Assembly: GCF_017592335.1 (NCBI RefSeq)
Contig: NZ_JACNMP010000020.1
Coordinates: 1-61,923 of the forward strand
DNA length: 61,923 bases
Direction of reading: 5' to 3'
Origin: Pseudaestuariivita rosea
Lineage (GTDB): Bacteria > Pseudomonadota > Alphaproteobacteria > Rhodobacterales > Rhodobacteraceae
Of the stretch, positions 25,811-34,707 are shown in pieces. A program made the translations under genes and the position numbers. Within the stretch, counting starts at the first letter, position 1. Each line of letters begins with the position of its first letter. Below the pieces are notes generated by a model. That model saw only the letters and a program-made list of their open reading frames with translations. It searched no databases and was not told the DNA's origin.

Positions 25811-28204
25811 ATGGGACAGCAAGACAAGATTGAAACGCAGAACCTGATCTGGCTTGAACACCTAAAGCGCGAAGATGTGGCGCTTGTTGGCGGCAAGAAC
25901 GCGTCGCTGGGCGAAATGGTGCAATCGCTTGACGCAGGCCGTATCCGGGTGCCGCCCGGGTTTGCAACCACCTCACACGCCTACCGCCAATATATGCAAG
26001 CCAATGATTTTGGTCAGATTTTGCGGGATGAACTGGGCCAGTTGGCCTCGGGTCGTAAAACGCTGGCCGCCGCTGGCCGCGCCATCCGCGAAACCATTGT
26101 CAACGGCATCTGGCCGCGAGACATCGAAAACGATATCCGCGCCGCCTACCGCGAGTTGGGCGAACGACTGGGCCGCAAGGATCCGTCAGTCGCCGTTCGG
26201 TCCTCGGCCACTGCCGAAGACCTGCCCGATGCCAGCTTTGCGGGTCAACAGGAAACCTTTCTGAACATTGTGGGCGAAGATGCCCTGATGACCGCCTGCC
26301 GACGTTGCTATGCCTCGCTTTTCACCGACCGGGCGATAACTTATCGTGGAATCAATGGCTTCGACCATATGGAGGTCGCCCTGTCGATCGGCATTCAGCT
26401 GATGGTCCGGTCCGATATCGCCGGATCGGGTGTGATGTTTTCAATCGACACCGAAAGCGGCTTTGAAAAAACTGTCCTGATCAACGCCGCCTGGGGCCTG
26501 GGTGAAAACGTTGTGCAAGGCGCCGTCAGTCCCGATGAATATCAGGTCTATAAACCCTTCCTCGACCGCGATGATCTGGTGCCGATTGTGCATAAGTCAT
26601 TGGGCGCCAAAGAAATAAAGATGATCTATGGCCGCGACGGTGACATGGCCACACGTAATGTCCCGACGTCCAAGGCCGAGCGCGGCAGTTTCGTTCTATC
26701 CGATCCCGAAATTCTGGAACTGGCCCGCGCCGCGGTGGAAATTGAGGCCCACTATGGCTGCCCGATGGACATGGAATGGGCCCGCGATGGCGAAGACAAC
26801 CGCCTTTATATCGTGCAGGCACGTCCCGAAACCGTGCAATCCCGCGCCGAAACCGGGGCGATGAAAACCTATACCCTTGGGGATCGCGGCGAAAAGCTGC
26901 TGTCAGGTCTCAGCGTCGGCGGTGCCGTTGCGACGGGCGAGGTCTGCATCATCGAAAGCGCGGCCGACATTGACCGGTTTATTGATGGCGCGGTGCTGGT
27001 CACCTCAACCACGGACCCTGATTGGGTGCCGATCATGAAACGCGCCGCGGCGATTGTCACAGACCACGGCGGGCGCACGTCCCACGCGGCCATCGTCAGC
27101 CGTGAACTGGGTGTGCCAGCGGTCGTGGGCACAGGTAATGCCACGCATGTTTTGCACGACCACCAGATGGTCACAGTATCCTGCGCCGAGGGGGAAGAGG
27201 GCATTATCTATGCCGGAAAAGCCGAGGTCTCGGTCGAGGAAATTCACCTTGATCACGTGCCCGAAACGAAGACCAAGGTGATGCTGAACATCGCCAATCC
27301 GTCTGCCGCAGCCCGCTGGTGGCGCCTGCCCGCCGATGGCGTTGGATTGGCGCGGATGGAGTTTGTGGTAAACAACGACGTCAAAGTGCACCCGCTGGCC
27401 CTGACACGGTACGATCAGCTGACGTCGGAAGAAGACAAAGCGACCATCGACAAGCTGACCCAGGGGTACGACGACAAGTCTGAATACTTTGTCGACAAGT
27501 TGGCCATGGGCCTGTCGCGGATCGCTGCCGTCTGGTACCCCAACCCGACTATCATCCGGATGAGCGATTTCAAGACAAACGAATATGCTGAACTTCTGGG
27601 CGGTCAGATGTTCGAACCCAAGGAAGAAAATCCGATGATCGGGTTTCGCGGCGCATCGCGGTATTATTCTGACGGATATCGCGACGGATTTGCCCTGGAA
27701 TGCCGCGCCATCAAACGGCTGCGCGAACAAATGGGTTTTGACAATGTCGTCGTCATGATCCCCTTCTGCCGCACGGTCGAGGAAGCCGACCGCGTTCTGC
27801 AGGTCATGGCGGATCAGGGTCTGACGCGGGGCGAAAATGGCCTGCAGGTCTATGTCATGTGCGAAATCCCGTCGAATGTGATCAATGCCGAGGCTTTTGC
27901 CGAACGGTTTGACGGGTTTTCGATCGGCTCTAACGATCTGACCCAACTGACCCTTGGCATTGACCGCGATGCGGAATCTCTGGCCGATCTGTTCAGCGAA
28001 CGCGATCCGGCTGTTTTATGGATGATCGAAACGGCGATTTCGAAGGCCAAAACCGCGGGGCGTAAAATCGGTCTGTGCGGTCAGGCGCCCAGCAACGATC
28101 CCGAATTCGCGCGGCTGCTGGTGGATGCTGGCATAGACACAATCTCGGTCACGCCTGACAGTTACCTGGCGGTGAAAACGAACGTCGCCAAGGCCGAAGA
28201 ATAG
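25811..28204 (+). CDS. ppsA: Phosphoenolpyruvate synthase
   Basis: Encodes 797 residues. It converts pyruvate plus ATP to PEP, AMP and phosphate, a gluconeogenic step. The N-terminal ATP-grasp domain ('VGGKNASLGEM', 'VAVRSSATAEDLPDASFAGQ') precedes the swivelling phosphohistidine domain with 'DHGGRTSHAAIVSRELGVPA' (His about 425). The C-terminal PEP/pyruvate barrel ends with GLCGQAPSND, its catalytic Cys about 756. Length and these motifs separate it from pyruvate phosphate dikinase. GAGGGGGA precedes the start. It is probably monocistronic. Confidence 0.95.
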   Translation: MGQQDKIETQNLIWLEHLKREDVALVGGKNASLGEMVQSLDAGRIRVPPGFATTSHAYRQYMQANDFGQILRDELGQLASGRKTLAAAGRAIRETIVNGIWPRDIENDIRAAYRELGERLGRKDPSVAVRSSATAEDLPDASFAGQQETFLNIVGEDALMTACRRCYASLFTDRAITYRGINGFDHMEVALSIGIQLMVRSDIAGSGVMFSIDTESGFEKTVLINAAWGLGENVVQGAVSPDEYQVYKPFLDRDDLVPIVHKSLGAKEIKMIYGRDGDMATRNVPTSKAERGSFVLSDPEILELARAAVEIEAHYGCPMDMEWARDGEDNRLYIVQARPETVQSRAETGAMKTYTLGDRGEKLLSGLSVGGAVATGEVCIIESAADIDRFIDGAVLVTSTTDPDWVPIMKRAAAIVTDHGGRTSHAAIVSRELGVPAVVGTGNATHVLHDHQMVTVSCAEGEEGIIYAGKAEVSVEEIHLDHVPETKTKVMLNIANPSAAARWWRLPADGVGLARMEFVVNNDVKVHPLALTRYDQLTSEEDKATIDKLTQGYDDKSEYFVDKLAMGLSRIAAVWYPNPTIIRMSDFKTNEYAELLGGQMFEPKEENPMIGFRGASRYYSDGYRDGFALECRAIKRLREQMGFDNVVVMIPFCRTVEEADRVLQVMADQGLTRGENGLQVYVMCEIPSNVINAEAFAERFDGFSIGSNDLTQLTLGIDRDAESLADLFSERDPAVLWMIETAISKAKTAGRKIGLCGQAPSNDPEFARLLVDAGIDTISVTPDSYLAVKTNVAKAEE

Positions 28205-28425
28205 CTACGTAAAGGCCCTCCTGATGTTGTTCATTGGGTGGGCTAAACTGCAGGAATTATAGTTATTTCAGAGTTATCTATTTTATTTAATTAACAAAAA
28301 CAAATACTTAAAAGATTTTTCAGAAGAAATACAAAATCCCCAGAATAAACCCAAAGCCCCAGGCGTAGTCATGGCAAGAGCAGCAAAGATGGTTGCTCAC
28401 CCACATAAAAGTAGGAGCTTTGGAC

Positions 28426-28815
28426 ATGAAACTGATCGCCGCAATCACCTTGGGTTTAATCGTCGCCGGATGCGACCAGGCCTATGCAGACGGATATGGG
28501 TATGGGTCGAACGACGTGACCCCCGTTGCCGGGCACAGCGTCCTGACCGACGCAAACGGAATGACACTTTATACATTTGACCGCGATCAGGCAGGCACAT
28601 CGAACTGCTATGACAGCTGTGCTGAAAGCTGGCCACCCTATCTGGTTGAACGCGGTGCCTCGGCCCCAGGCAAAGGCTTTACGGTGGTCGAACGCCGCGA
28701 CGGCACGCGTCAGTGGGCCAAGAATGGCGCCCCGCTTTACCTCTGGGTTGGCGACCGTCAGCCTGGCGACACAACAGGTGACGGCGTTGGCGGCGTTTGG
28801 CACATCGCCCGTTGA
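28426..28815 (+). CDS. COG4315 lipoprotein (secreted-repeat domain)
   Basis: Encodes 129 residues from the ATG at 28426, chosen because AGGAG precedes it and MKLIAAITLGLIVAGC is a proper lipoprotein signal. The mature part contains the secreted-repeat (Lipoprotein_15, COG4315) pattern: 'LTDANGMTLYTFDRDQAGTS' with Cys pairs in 'NCYDSCAESWPPY', then 'NGAPLYLWVGDRQPGDTTGD'. The function of the family is not established. It precedes an ECF sigma/anti-sigma pair, an association that suggests an envelope-stress regulon, but the 170-nt gap with a hairpin argues for separate transcripts. Confidence 0.85.
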   Translation: MKLIAAITLGLIVAGCDQAYADGYGYGSNDVTPVAGHSVLTDANGMTLYTFDRDQAGTSNCYDSCAESWPPYLVERGASAPGKGFTVVERRDGTRQWAKNGAPLYLWVGDRQPGDTTGDGVGGVWHIAR

Positions 28816-28827
28816 TCTGTCAGGCTG

Positions 28828-28856
28828 GGTGCCCATCTGCATCATGGATGGGCACC
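28828..28856 (+). terminator. Hairpin between lipoprotein and sigma-factor genes
   Basis: A perfect 10-bp stem GGTGCCCATC / GATGGGCACC with a 9-nt loop begins 13 nt after the lipoprotein stop. No T run follows, so it is a candidate terminator or RNA-protecting stem. Confidence 0.45.
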
Positions 28857-28988
28857 ACCAACCCCTCAGGTGTCAAACTGCCGAAAACTGACCCGCATGG
28901 CATTGAACCCGACGTCAAGACTCGCCATGATGTCGGGACTGCAGCCATAGCTGCAAAGACGGGCCCGAAACAAATCAATGCGGTGGCG

Positions 28989-29495
28989 ATGACACCTGAT
29001 CAGTTCAAGACCCAGATGATCGGTCTTTTACCGCGGTTGCGCCGTTTTGCGCTAAGTCTGACACGGTCCGGCCCGGACGCAGACGATCTGTTGCAGGAAG
29101 CCTGTACAATCGCTCTTCAGCGCTGGCAGCAGTATGATCCTGCCCAGCCTATGGATCGTTGGATGTTTCGCATTGTTCGCAATCTTTGGATCAGTGAGGT
29201 CCGCAAACGCAAAACCCGTCAGGGGCAGGGCCAGGTGCCTGCCGAAGAGGCGACCGAACTGCAATCGCACGGCACTGCCGATGACATGCTGACCGCCCAG
29301 CAAATCCGCGGCAAGGTCGATAATCTGGACCCTGAACTGGCGCAGCCGCTGATGCTGGTCTGTGCCGAGGGCTACAGTTACCGCGAAACATCTGAATTGC
29401 TTGATATACCAATCGGAACGGTCATGAGTCGCATTCACCGGGCCCGAAAACTGCTTATATCCAGTCTGTCAGAGGAAGGATATGTGGCGCAATGA
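28989..29495 (+). CDS. ECF-type RNA polymerase sigma factor
   Basis: Encodes 168 residues from the ATG at 28989; an open frame extends further upstream but without protein-like content. Region 2 is visible as 'RLRRFALSLTRSGPDADDLL' followed by QEACTIALQRW, and region 4 as 'PLMLVCAEGYSYRETSELLD' plus IPIGTVMSRIHRARKLL. Regions 1.1 and 3 are absent, as in extracytoplasmic-function sigma factors. Its stop overlaps the start of the anti-sigma gene (ATGA). It probably responds to envelope or oxidative stress and may control its own operon, but no convincing autoregulated promoter was found. Confidence 0.9.
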   Translation: MTPDQFKTQMIGLLPRLRRFALSLTRSGPDADDLLQEACTIALQRWQQYDPAQPMDRWMFRIVRNLWISEVRKRKTRQGQGQVPAEEATELQSHGTADDMLTAQQIRGKVDNLDPELAQPLMLVCAEGYSYRETSELLDIPIGTVMSRIHRARKLLISSLSEEGYVAQ

Positions 29496-30271
29496 CTGAC
29501 CTGTCGCAAAAATTAAGTGCCTATCTGGATGGCGAGTTGGGCCCGGCCGAAGCCGAAGCGCTTGAGGCACAGCTGGCGTCCGATCCTGCCGTTCAGGCCG
29601 AATTGGATGCGCTGATCGGGGCTGATGCGATGGCACAGGAGCAGTTTGAGGATCAGCTGAACGATCCGGTTCCCTTTGAACTGGCGCAGATGATCAAGGC
29701 GACCCCGTTGCAGGAAAAACCTGCCTCTTCGAATATGAATACACGCCCGATCTGGGGGGCTCTGGCCGCCAGTCTGATCATGTTCGCCTTGGGCAGCGCT
29801 GGTGGATACTGGTTCAAGGGCCAGACCGAACAACCTGTTCAGGTGGCCAGTTGGTTACAGGACATCGCCGATTATCACGCCGTCTACGCCAGCCAGGGCC
29901 GCCATCTGGTTGAGGTCGGCGCGGATGAGTCCGACCATATCGAAACCTGGCTGGGCAATACGGTCGGTGCCAGTTTTATGATCCCCGATCTGGCTGAATT
30001 CGGTCTGACGTTTCAGGGCGGGCGGCTATTGGTGGCTAATGGCAAACCCGTCGCGCAGCTGATGTATCGGCAAGCGGATGGAACGGTGATCGCCCTGTGC
30101 CTGCAGCGCAGCAGTAGCGACGCCGAAGGTACCCTGGCCTTCCGCGAACGCACGATCAACGGCTTCGATTTCGTCAGCTGGACAGCAAATGGTGCTGATT
30201 ACGTCGTGATCGGTCCCGAAGGTCAGCCGGAACTGGGTGCGATTGCGGAACAGGCGGCCGTCGAAATCTAG
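29492..30271 (+). CDS. Anti-sigma factor (membrane-anchored)
   Basis: Encodes 259 residues. The N-terminal cytosolic part has the zinc-finger-like anti-sigma layout without its Cys/His ligands ('LSAYLDGELGPAEAEALEAQ', about 8-27). One membrane helix follows at about 87-107 (IWGALAASLIMFALGSAGGY), then a periplasmic domain rich in beta structure. Overlap with the sigma gene is the usual arrangement. It probably sequesters that sigma factor and releases it on a periplasmic signal. The specific signal is unknown. Confidence 0.85.
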   Translation: MTDLSQKLSAYLDGELGPAEAEALEAQLASDPAVQAELDALIGADAMAQEQFEDQLNDPVPFELAQMIKATPLQEKPASSNMNTRPIWGALAASLIMFALGSAGGYWFKGQTEQPVQVASWLQDIADYHAVYASQGRHLVEVGADESDHIETWLGNTVGASFMIPDLAEFGLTFQGGRLLVANGKPVAQLMYRQADGTVIALCLQRSSSDAEGTLAFRERTINGFDFVSWTANGADYVVIGPEGQPELGAIAEQAAVEI

Positions 30272-30313
30272 AACTTTGCACTGAAAATCTGAAACCTGCT
30301 GCTGCAAATACGA

Positions 30314-30397
30314 GGGCAGCGACAGACCGGCGGGTGGGTGCGAAGCGCCCGCCCGTGGGGGGGCGGTCGGGCGCTGCCCGGTGGTGCCCACCGGGCG
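30314..30397 (+). repeat. Dispersed GC-rich palindromic repeat, copy 3
   Basis: 84 nt, same layout as the 24832 copy: GGGCAGCGAC start, inner GCGCCCGCCC hairpin, then CCCGGTGGTGCCCACCGGG. It sits between the convergent anti-sigma and rpe genes, 43 nt after the anti-sigma stop, the same distance as copy 2 from its upstream gene. It may end transcription from both sides. Confidence 0.8.
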
Positions 30398-30456
30398 AAA
30401 AACTTAGGGCAGAGTATTTAACGTCTGGAAAGACATTCTAAGCCGCGGCTATCACT

Positions 30457-31152
30457 CTATTCAGCTGCCAGCGCCGCAGCGGCCTGACGAATGGCGCGGA
30501 TGTTATCTCCGTAAGGTGCAGGATTGCTGACCGACCCGCCTTTGAACACGGCTGATCCCGCGACCAGAACATCGGCCCCCGCAGCAACCACCCTCGGTGC
30601 AGTGTCAGCGGTCACGCCGCCATCAATTTCGATGTGAACCGGCCGATCCCCGATCATCGCGCGCAGCTTACGTACCTTTTCGACCTGAGACTGGATAAAC
30701 TTCTGCCCGCCAAAACCGGGGTTCACCGTCATCACGCAAATCAAATCGACCATGTCCAGCAGATACTCGACACTCTCTGCAGGCGTGCCGGGGTTCAGTG
30801 CCACACCCGCCTTGGCCCCCGCGCCGCGGATCGCCTGCACGGTGCGGTGAATATGCGGGCCGGCCTCAACATGGGCCGTGATGATATCCGCCCCCGCCGT
30901 GGCAAAGGCCTCGATGTAGGGATCGACGGGTGCGATCATCAGGTGCACGTCCATAACACCCTTGATATGCGGACGGATCGCCGCGCAGGTCGCTGGACCA
31001 AAGGTGATATTCGGCACAAAATGCCCGTCCATCACGTCAACATGCACCCAATCGGCGCCTTGCGCCTCGATTGCCTCACACTCGGCGCCGAAATTGGCGA
31101 AATCGGCTGACAGAATCGATGGGGCAATTTTGACTGATCGGTCGAAGGTCAT
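30457..31152 (-). CDS. rpe: Ribulose-phosphate 3-epimerase
   Basis: Encodes 231 residues. It interconverts ribulose 5-phosphate and xylulose 5-phosphate in the pentose phosphate pathway. The metal and catalytic residues are in '[14 protein letters not shown]', '[19 protein letters not shown]' (metal His and Asp), 'LMIAPVDPY' and '[20 protein letters not shown]'. Length is normal for the family. It is divergent from deoC. Confidence 0.96.
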   Translation of the reverse strand: MTFDRSVKIAPSILSADFANFGAECEAIEAQGADWVHVDVMDGHFVPNITFGPATCAAIRPHIKGVMDVHLMIAPVDPYIEAFATAGADIITAHVEAGPHIHRTVQAIRGAGAKAGVALNPGTPAESVEYLLDMVDLICVMTVNPGFGGQKFIQSQVEKVRKLRAMIGDRPVHIEIDGGVTADTAPRVVAAGADVLVAGSAVFKGGSVSNPAPYGDNIRAIRQAAAALAAE

Positions 31153-31257
31153 ATGCAGAGTCCTATGGTGCGTCCTGCTGATCTACGCCCTTTGCCGCGC
31201 GCCATCAAGGCTTGTACTTGCCGCGCCCCCGTGACAGATTTTATGGGGGAGGGCGCA

Positions 31258-32238
31258 ATGAACAAAACAGCCACAACTCAACTGCCGCTTGCTGTTGAAC
31301 GCCGCAACGACGGTATGGCGCTGGATCTGGATTGGGTGCGCGGGGCGCAGGCCAATACATCCGCCATCGAACGCCGCGCCGTGACCCTGCCCGGACGCCG
31401 GTCGGTGAAGAAAGACTATCAGGCGGCTTGGCTTTTGAAGGCAATCACCTGCATCGATCTGACGACGCTTGCGGGGGACGACACGCCCGGTCGCGTCCGT
31501 CGTTTATGTGCAAAGGCGCGCCACCCGGTCCGGTCCGATCTGCTGGCCGCGCTGGATATGCCACCCCTGACCGTGGGTGCGGTTTGCGTCTATCACGATA
31601 TGGTCCCGACCGCCGTGCAGGCGTTGCAGGGGTCGGGCATCCCCGTCGCCGCTGTCTCAACCGGGTTCCCCGCGGGCCTGTCGCCCTTCCATTTGCGGGT
31701 CGAGGAAATCCGCGAAAGCGTCAAGGCAGGCGCGGACGAGATCGACATCGTCATTTCCCGTCGCCATGTCCTGACCCAGAACTGGCAGGCGCTTTACGAC
31801 GAAATGCGCGCTTTTCGTGAGGCCTGCGGTGACGCCCATGTCAAAGCGATCCTGGCGACCGGAGAGTTAGGCACGCTGCGCAACGTCGCCCGCGCGTCGC
31901 TGATCTGTATGATGGCCGGGGCGGATTTTATCAAAACGTCCACCGGGAAAGAGCCGGTCAATGCGACACTGCCTGTGACTCTGGTGATGATCCGCGCGAT
32001 CCGCGACTATTATCAATGCACCGGGCTGCGCGTGGGCTACAAACCCGCGGGCGGCATCAACAAGGCCAAAGATGCGCTGGTCTATCTGGCGATGATCAAA
32101 GAAGAACTGGGCGACCGCTGGCTGCAGCCCGACCTGTTCCGCTTTGGCGCGTCCAGTCTGTTGGGCGATATCGAACGGCAGTTAGAACACCACGTGACAG
32201 GCGCCTATTCGGCCGCGTGGCGGCATGGGATGGGGTGA
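31258..32238 (+). CDS. deoC: Deoxyribose-phosphate aldolase
   Basis: Encodes 326 residues from the ATG at 31258, chosen for GGGGGAGGG upstream. It splits 2-deoxyribose 5-phosphate into glyceraldehyde 3-phosphate and acetaldehyde. The Schiff-base lysine lies in 'GADFIKTSTGKEP' (about 226), with the second lysine in 'GYKPAGGINKAKDAL'. At 326 residues it belongs to the longer eukaryotic-like DeoC class rather than the ~220-residue bacterial one. An aldehyde dehydrogenase follows, which fits removal of the acetaldehyde produced, although a repeat element separates them. Confidence 0.93.
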   Translation: MNKTATTQLPLAVERRNDGMALDLDWVRGAQANTSAIERRAVTLPGRRSVKKDYQAAWLLKAITCIDLTTLAGDDTPGRVRRLCAKARHPVRSDLLAALDMPPLTVGAVCVYHDMVPTAVQALQGSGIPVAAVSTGFPAGLSPFHLRVEEIRESVKAGADEIDIVISRRHVLTQNWQALYDEMRAFREACGDAHVKAILATGELGTLRNVARASLICMMAGADFIKTSTGKEPVNATLPVTLVMIRAIRDYYQCTGLRVGYKPAGGINKAKDALVYLAMIKEELGDRWLQPDLFRFGASSLLGDIERQLEHHVTGAYSAAWRHGMG

Positions 32239-32259
32239 TGATAACTAATACCAACATAT

Positions 32260-32341
32260 CGCCCGGTGGGCACCACCGGGCAGCGCCCGACCGCCCCCCA
32301 TGGGCGGGCGCTTCACGCCCACCCGCGGACGGTCGCAGCCC
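32260..32341 (-). repeat. Dispersed GC-rich palindromic repeat, copy 4 (inverted)
   Basis: 82 nt, the reverse complement of copy 3 with only a few differences: CGCCCGGTGGGCACCACCGGGCAGCG at its left end is followed by the inner stem. It fills nearly all of the deoC-aldehyde dehydrogenase gap, from 22 nt after the deoC stop to 28 nt before the next start. An open frame through it gives a false 23-residue extension of the dehydrogenase. Confidence 0.8.
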
Positions 32342-32368
32342 TCAATCCTATGGCATCTGGATATACTC

Positions 32369-34702
32369 ATGACCATAAAAGAAAAATTCGACACCATGGA
32401 CTATGGCCCAGCCCCCGAAAGCGCGGCGGAGGCGTTAGAGTGGATCAAGGGCTTTGATGGTAAGTTCGGGCACTTCATCGACGGCACCTTCACCAAACCC
32501 GGCAAAACATTCGCAGCCAAAAACCCGGCCACTTGCGAAACGCTGGCCAAGCTGACACAGGCCATGGCAAACGATGTCGATGCCGCCGTCACCTCCGCCC
32601 GCAAGGCCCAACCCAAATGGGAAAAATCGGGCGGCCACGCCCGCGCACGGGTGCTTTATGCTCTGGCCCGGCTGCTGCAAAAACACGCCCGGCTTTTCGC
32701 GGTGCTGGAGACGCTGGACAATGGCAAACCCATCCGCGAAAGCCGCGATATCGACATCCCACTGGCCCAACGGCATTTCTACTATCACGCGGGCATGGCG
32801 CAACTGATGGACACCGAGCTGCCTGACCGTCAGGCCTTGGGTGTCTGCGGGCAGATTATCCCGTGGAATTTCCCCCTGCTGATGCTGGCGTGGAAGATCG
32901 CGCCGGCGCTGGCCATGGGCAACACGGTCGTCCTGAAACCCGCCGAATACACATCCCTGACCGCGATTTTGTTTGCCGATATCTGCCGTCAGGCGGGTGT
33001 ACCCAAGGGCGTCGTGAACATCGTCACCGGCGACGGCGCGGTGGGCGAAATGATCGTACAGGCGGACGTCGACAAGATCGCCTTCACCGGCTCAACCGCC
33101 GTGGGTCGCCGCATTCGCGAAGCGACCGCAGGCACGGGCAAGGCTTTGACGTTGGAACTGGGGGGCAAATCCCCTTACATCGTTTTTGACGACGCCGATC
33201 TGGATAGTGCTGTTGAGGGGTTGGTCGACGCCATCTGGTTCAATCAGGGCGAGGTCTGCTGCGCGGGCAGTCGTCTGTTGGTGCAGGAAGGCATCGCCGA
33301 TCGCTTTTATGACAAGCTGCGCGCCCGGATGGAAAACCTTCGCATTGGTGATCCGCTGGACAAATGTATCGACGTCGGCGCGGTCGTGGACCCCGTTCAA
33401 CTGGACAGCATCCGCGCCAAAGTCGCAGCCAATGACGAAGGTGAGATATTCCAAGCGGGCCAAGTCCCTGAAAAAGGCTGCTTTTATCCGCCCACACTGA
33501 TCACGGGGCTCTCGCCCGCCTCAAACTTGATGCAGGACGAAATCTTTGGCCCCGTCCTGTGTGCCACGACCTTCCGCACACCGGGTGAGGCCGTCGAGAT
33601 TTCAAATAATTCCCGCTATGGGCTGGCCGCGACGGTCTGGACGGAAAACGTGAACCTGGCGCTGGATATGGCGCCCAAGTTGAAAGCGGGGATCGTCTGG
33701 GTTAACGTCACGAACCTTTTCGACGCGGCTGTGGGTTTCGGCGGGGTGCGCGAAAGCGGCTTTGGTCGCGAAGGCGGGTGGGAGGGGCTGAGCGCCTACA
33801 CAAAATCCAAAACCAAGCCCAAGGCCCTGAAACCCATTGCGGCTTTTGCAGGTGATGAGGGCCCGTTTGACCCTATAGACCGCACCGCCAAGCTATATAT
33901 CGGCGGCAAACAGGCGCGGCCGGATGGGGGCTATTCCCGCCGGGTCTGGGGACCAAAAGGCGCGCTGCTGGGGCATGTCTCCATCGCCAATCGCAAGGAT
34001 GTCCGCAACGCGGTCGAGGCAGCCCATGCCGCCAAGTCATGGTCCACCACCACCGGGCACCTGCGCGCGCAGATCCTGTATTATATCGCCGAAAACCTGT
34101 CGGCCCGCGCCGATGAATTCGCCGCACGGCTGAACGAAATGCAGGGCGGAAAGTCGGGGCAGGATGAGGTCGGACAGGCCATTGACAGTCTGTTCACCTA
34201 TGCCGCCTGGGCCGATAAATACGACGGGCAAATCCATAATGTGCCAATCCGCGGTGTCGCGCTGGCCATGAAAGAACCCGTCGGTGTGATAGGTGCGTTT
34301 TGTCCGGATGAGGCACCGCTGCTTGGCTTGGTGTCAGTCATGGCGCCCGCCATCGCGATGGGCAACCGCGTGGCTCTGGTAGCGTCAGAGCCGTTCCCTC
34401 TGGCGGCCACGGATTTCATTCAGGTGTTAGAGACATCCGACGTGCCGGGTGGTGTCGTGAACATTCTGACCGGGTCGCATGCTGAACTGGCCGAGCCCAT
34501 GGCGTCGCATATGGATGTTGACGCTGTTTGGAGCTTTTCATCGTCAGACATCAGCGGCGTGGTCGAAAAATCCGCCACACTGAACCTGAAACGTACATGG
34601 GTCAATCATGGCATGGCACGGGACTGGTGGGCGAACGACGCCCGCACGTTTCTGGATGCGGCAACCGAGGTGAAGAACATCTGGGTACCCTACGGCGAAT
34701 AA
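32369..34702 (+). CDS. ALDH16-type two-domain aldehyde dehydrogenase
   Basis: Encodes 777 residues from the ATG at 32369; the frame is open further upstream only because it crosses the repeat. The first domain (about 1-500) is a full aldehyde dehydrogenase with the catalytic Glu of '[16 protein letters not shown]' (about 262) and Cys of '[12 protein letters not shown]' (about 296). The second (about 510-777) is a shortened aldehyde-dehydrogenase-like domain that lacks a recognisable catalytic Cys ('[20 protein letters not shown]'). That layout defines ALDH16, a family whose bacterial members include one from Loktanella. The adjacent deoC suggests acetaldehyde as a possible substrate. Confidence 0.85.
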   Translation: MTIKEKFDTMDYGPAPESAAEALEWIKGFDGKFGHFIDGTFTKPGKTFAAKNPATCETLAKLTQAMANDVDAAVTSARKAQPKWEKSGGHARARVLYALARLLQKHARLFAVLETLDNGKPIRESRDIDIPLAQRHFYYHAGMAQLMDTELPDRQALGVCGQIIPWNFPLLMLAWKIAPALAMGNTVVLKPAEYTSLTAILFADICRQAGVPKGVVNIVTGDGAVGEMIVQADVDKIAFTGSTAVGRRIREATAGTGKALTLELGGKSPYIVFDDADLDSAVEGLVDAIWFNQGEVCCAGSRLLVQEGIADRFYDKLRARMENLRIGDPLDKCIDVGAVVDPVQLDSIRAKVAANDEGEIFQAGQVPEKGCFYPPTLITGLSPASNLMQDEIFGPVLCATTFRTPGEAVEISNNSRYGLAATVWTENVNLALDMAPKLKAGIVWVNVTNLFDAAVGFGGVRESGFGREGGWEGLSAYTKSKTKPKALKPIAAFAGDEGPFDPIDRTAKLYIGGKQARPDGGYSRRVWGPKGALLGHVSIANRKDVRNAVEAAHAAKSWSTTTGHLRAQILYYIAENLSARADEFAARLNEMQGGKSGQDEVGQAIDSLFTYAAWADKYDGQIHNVPIRGVALAMKEPVGVIGAFCPDEAPLLGLVSVMAPAIAMGNRVALVASEPFPLAATDFIQVLETSDVPGGVVNILTGSHAELAEPMASHMDVDAVWSFSSSDISGVVEKSATLNLKRTWVNHGMARDWWANDARTFLDAATEVKNIWVPYGE

Positions 34703-34707
34703 TCCGG

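Noticed and set aside
30026-30391. Open frames starting MGTTGQRPTAP and similar inside the GC-rich repeats
   Set aside because: They arise from the repeat sequence (also at 24786-24971 and 32266-32457), differ in length, and have no protein-like continuation.
31153-31257. Longer deoC frame starting at 31153
   Set aside because: The upstream 35 residues are not protein-like, and the ATG at 31258 has a strong SD sequence.
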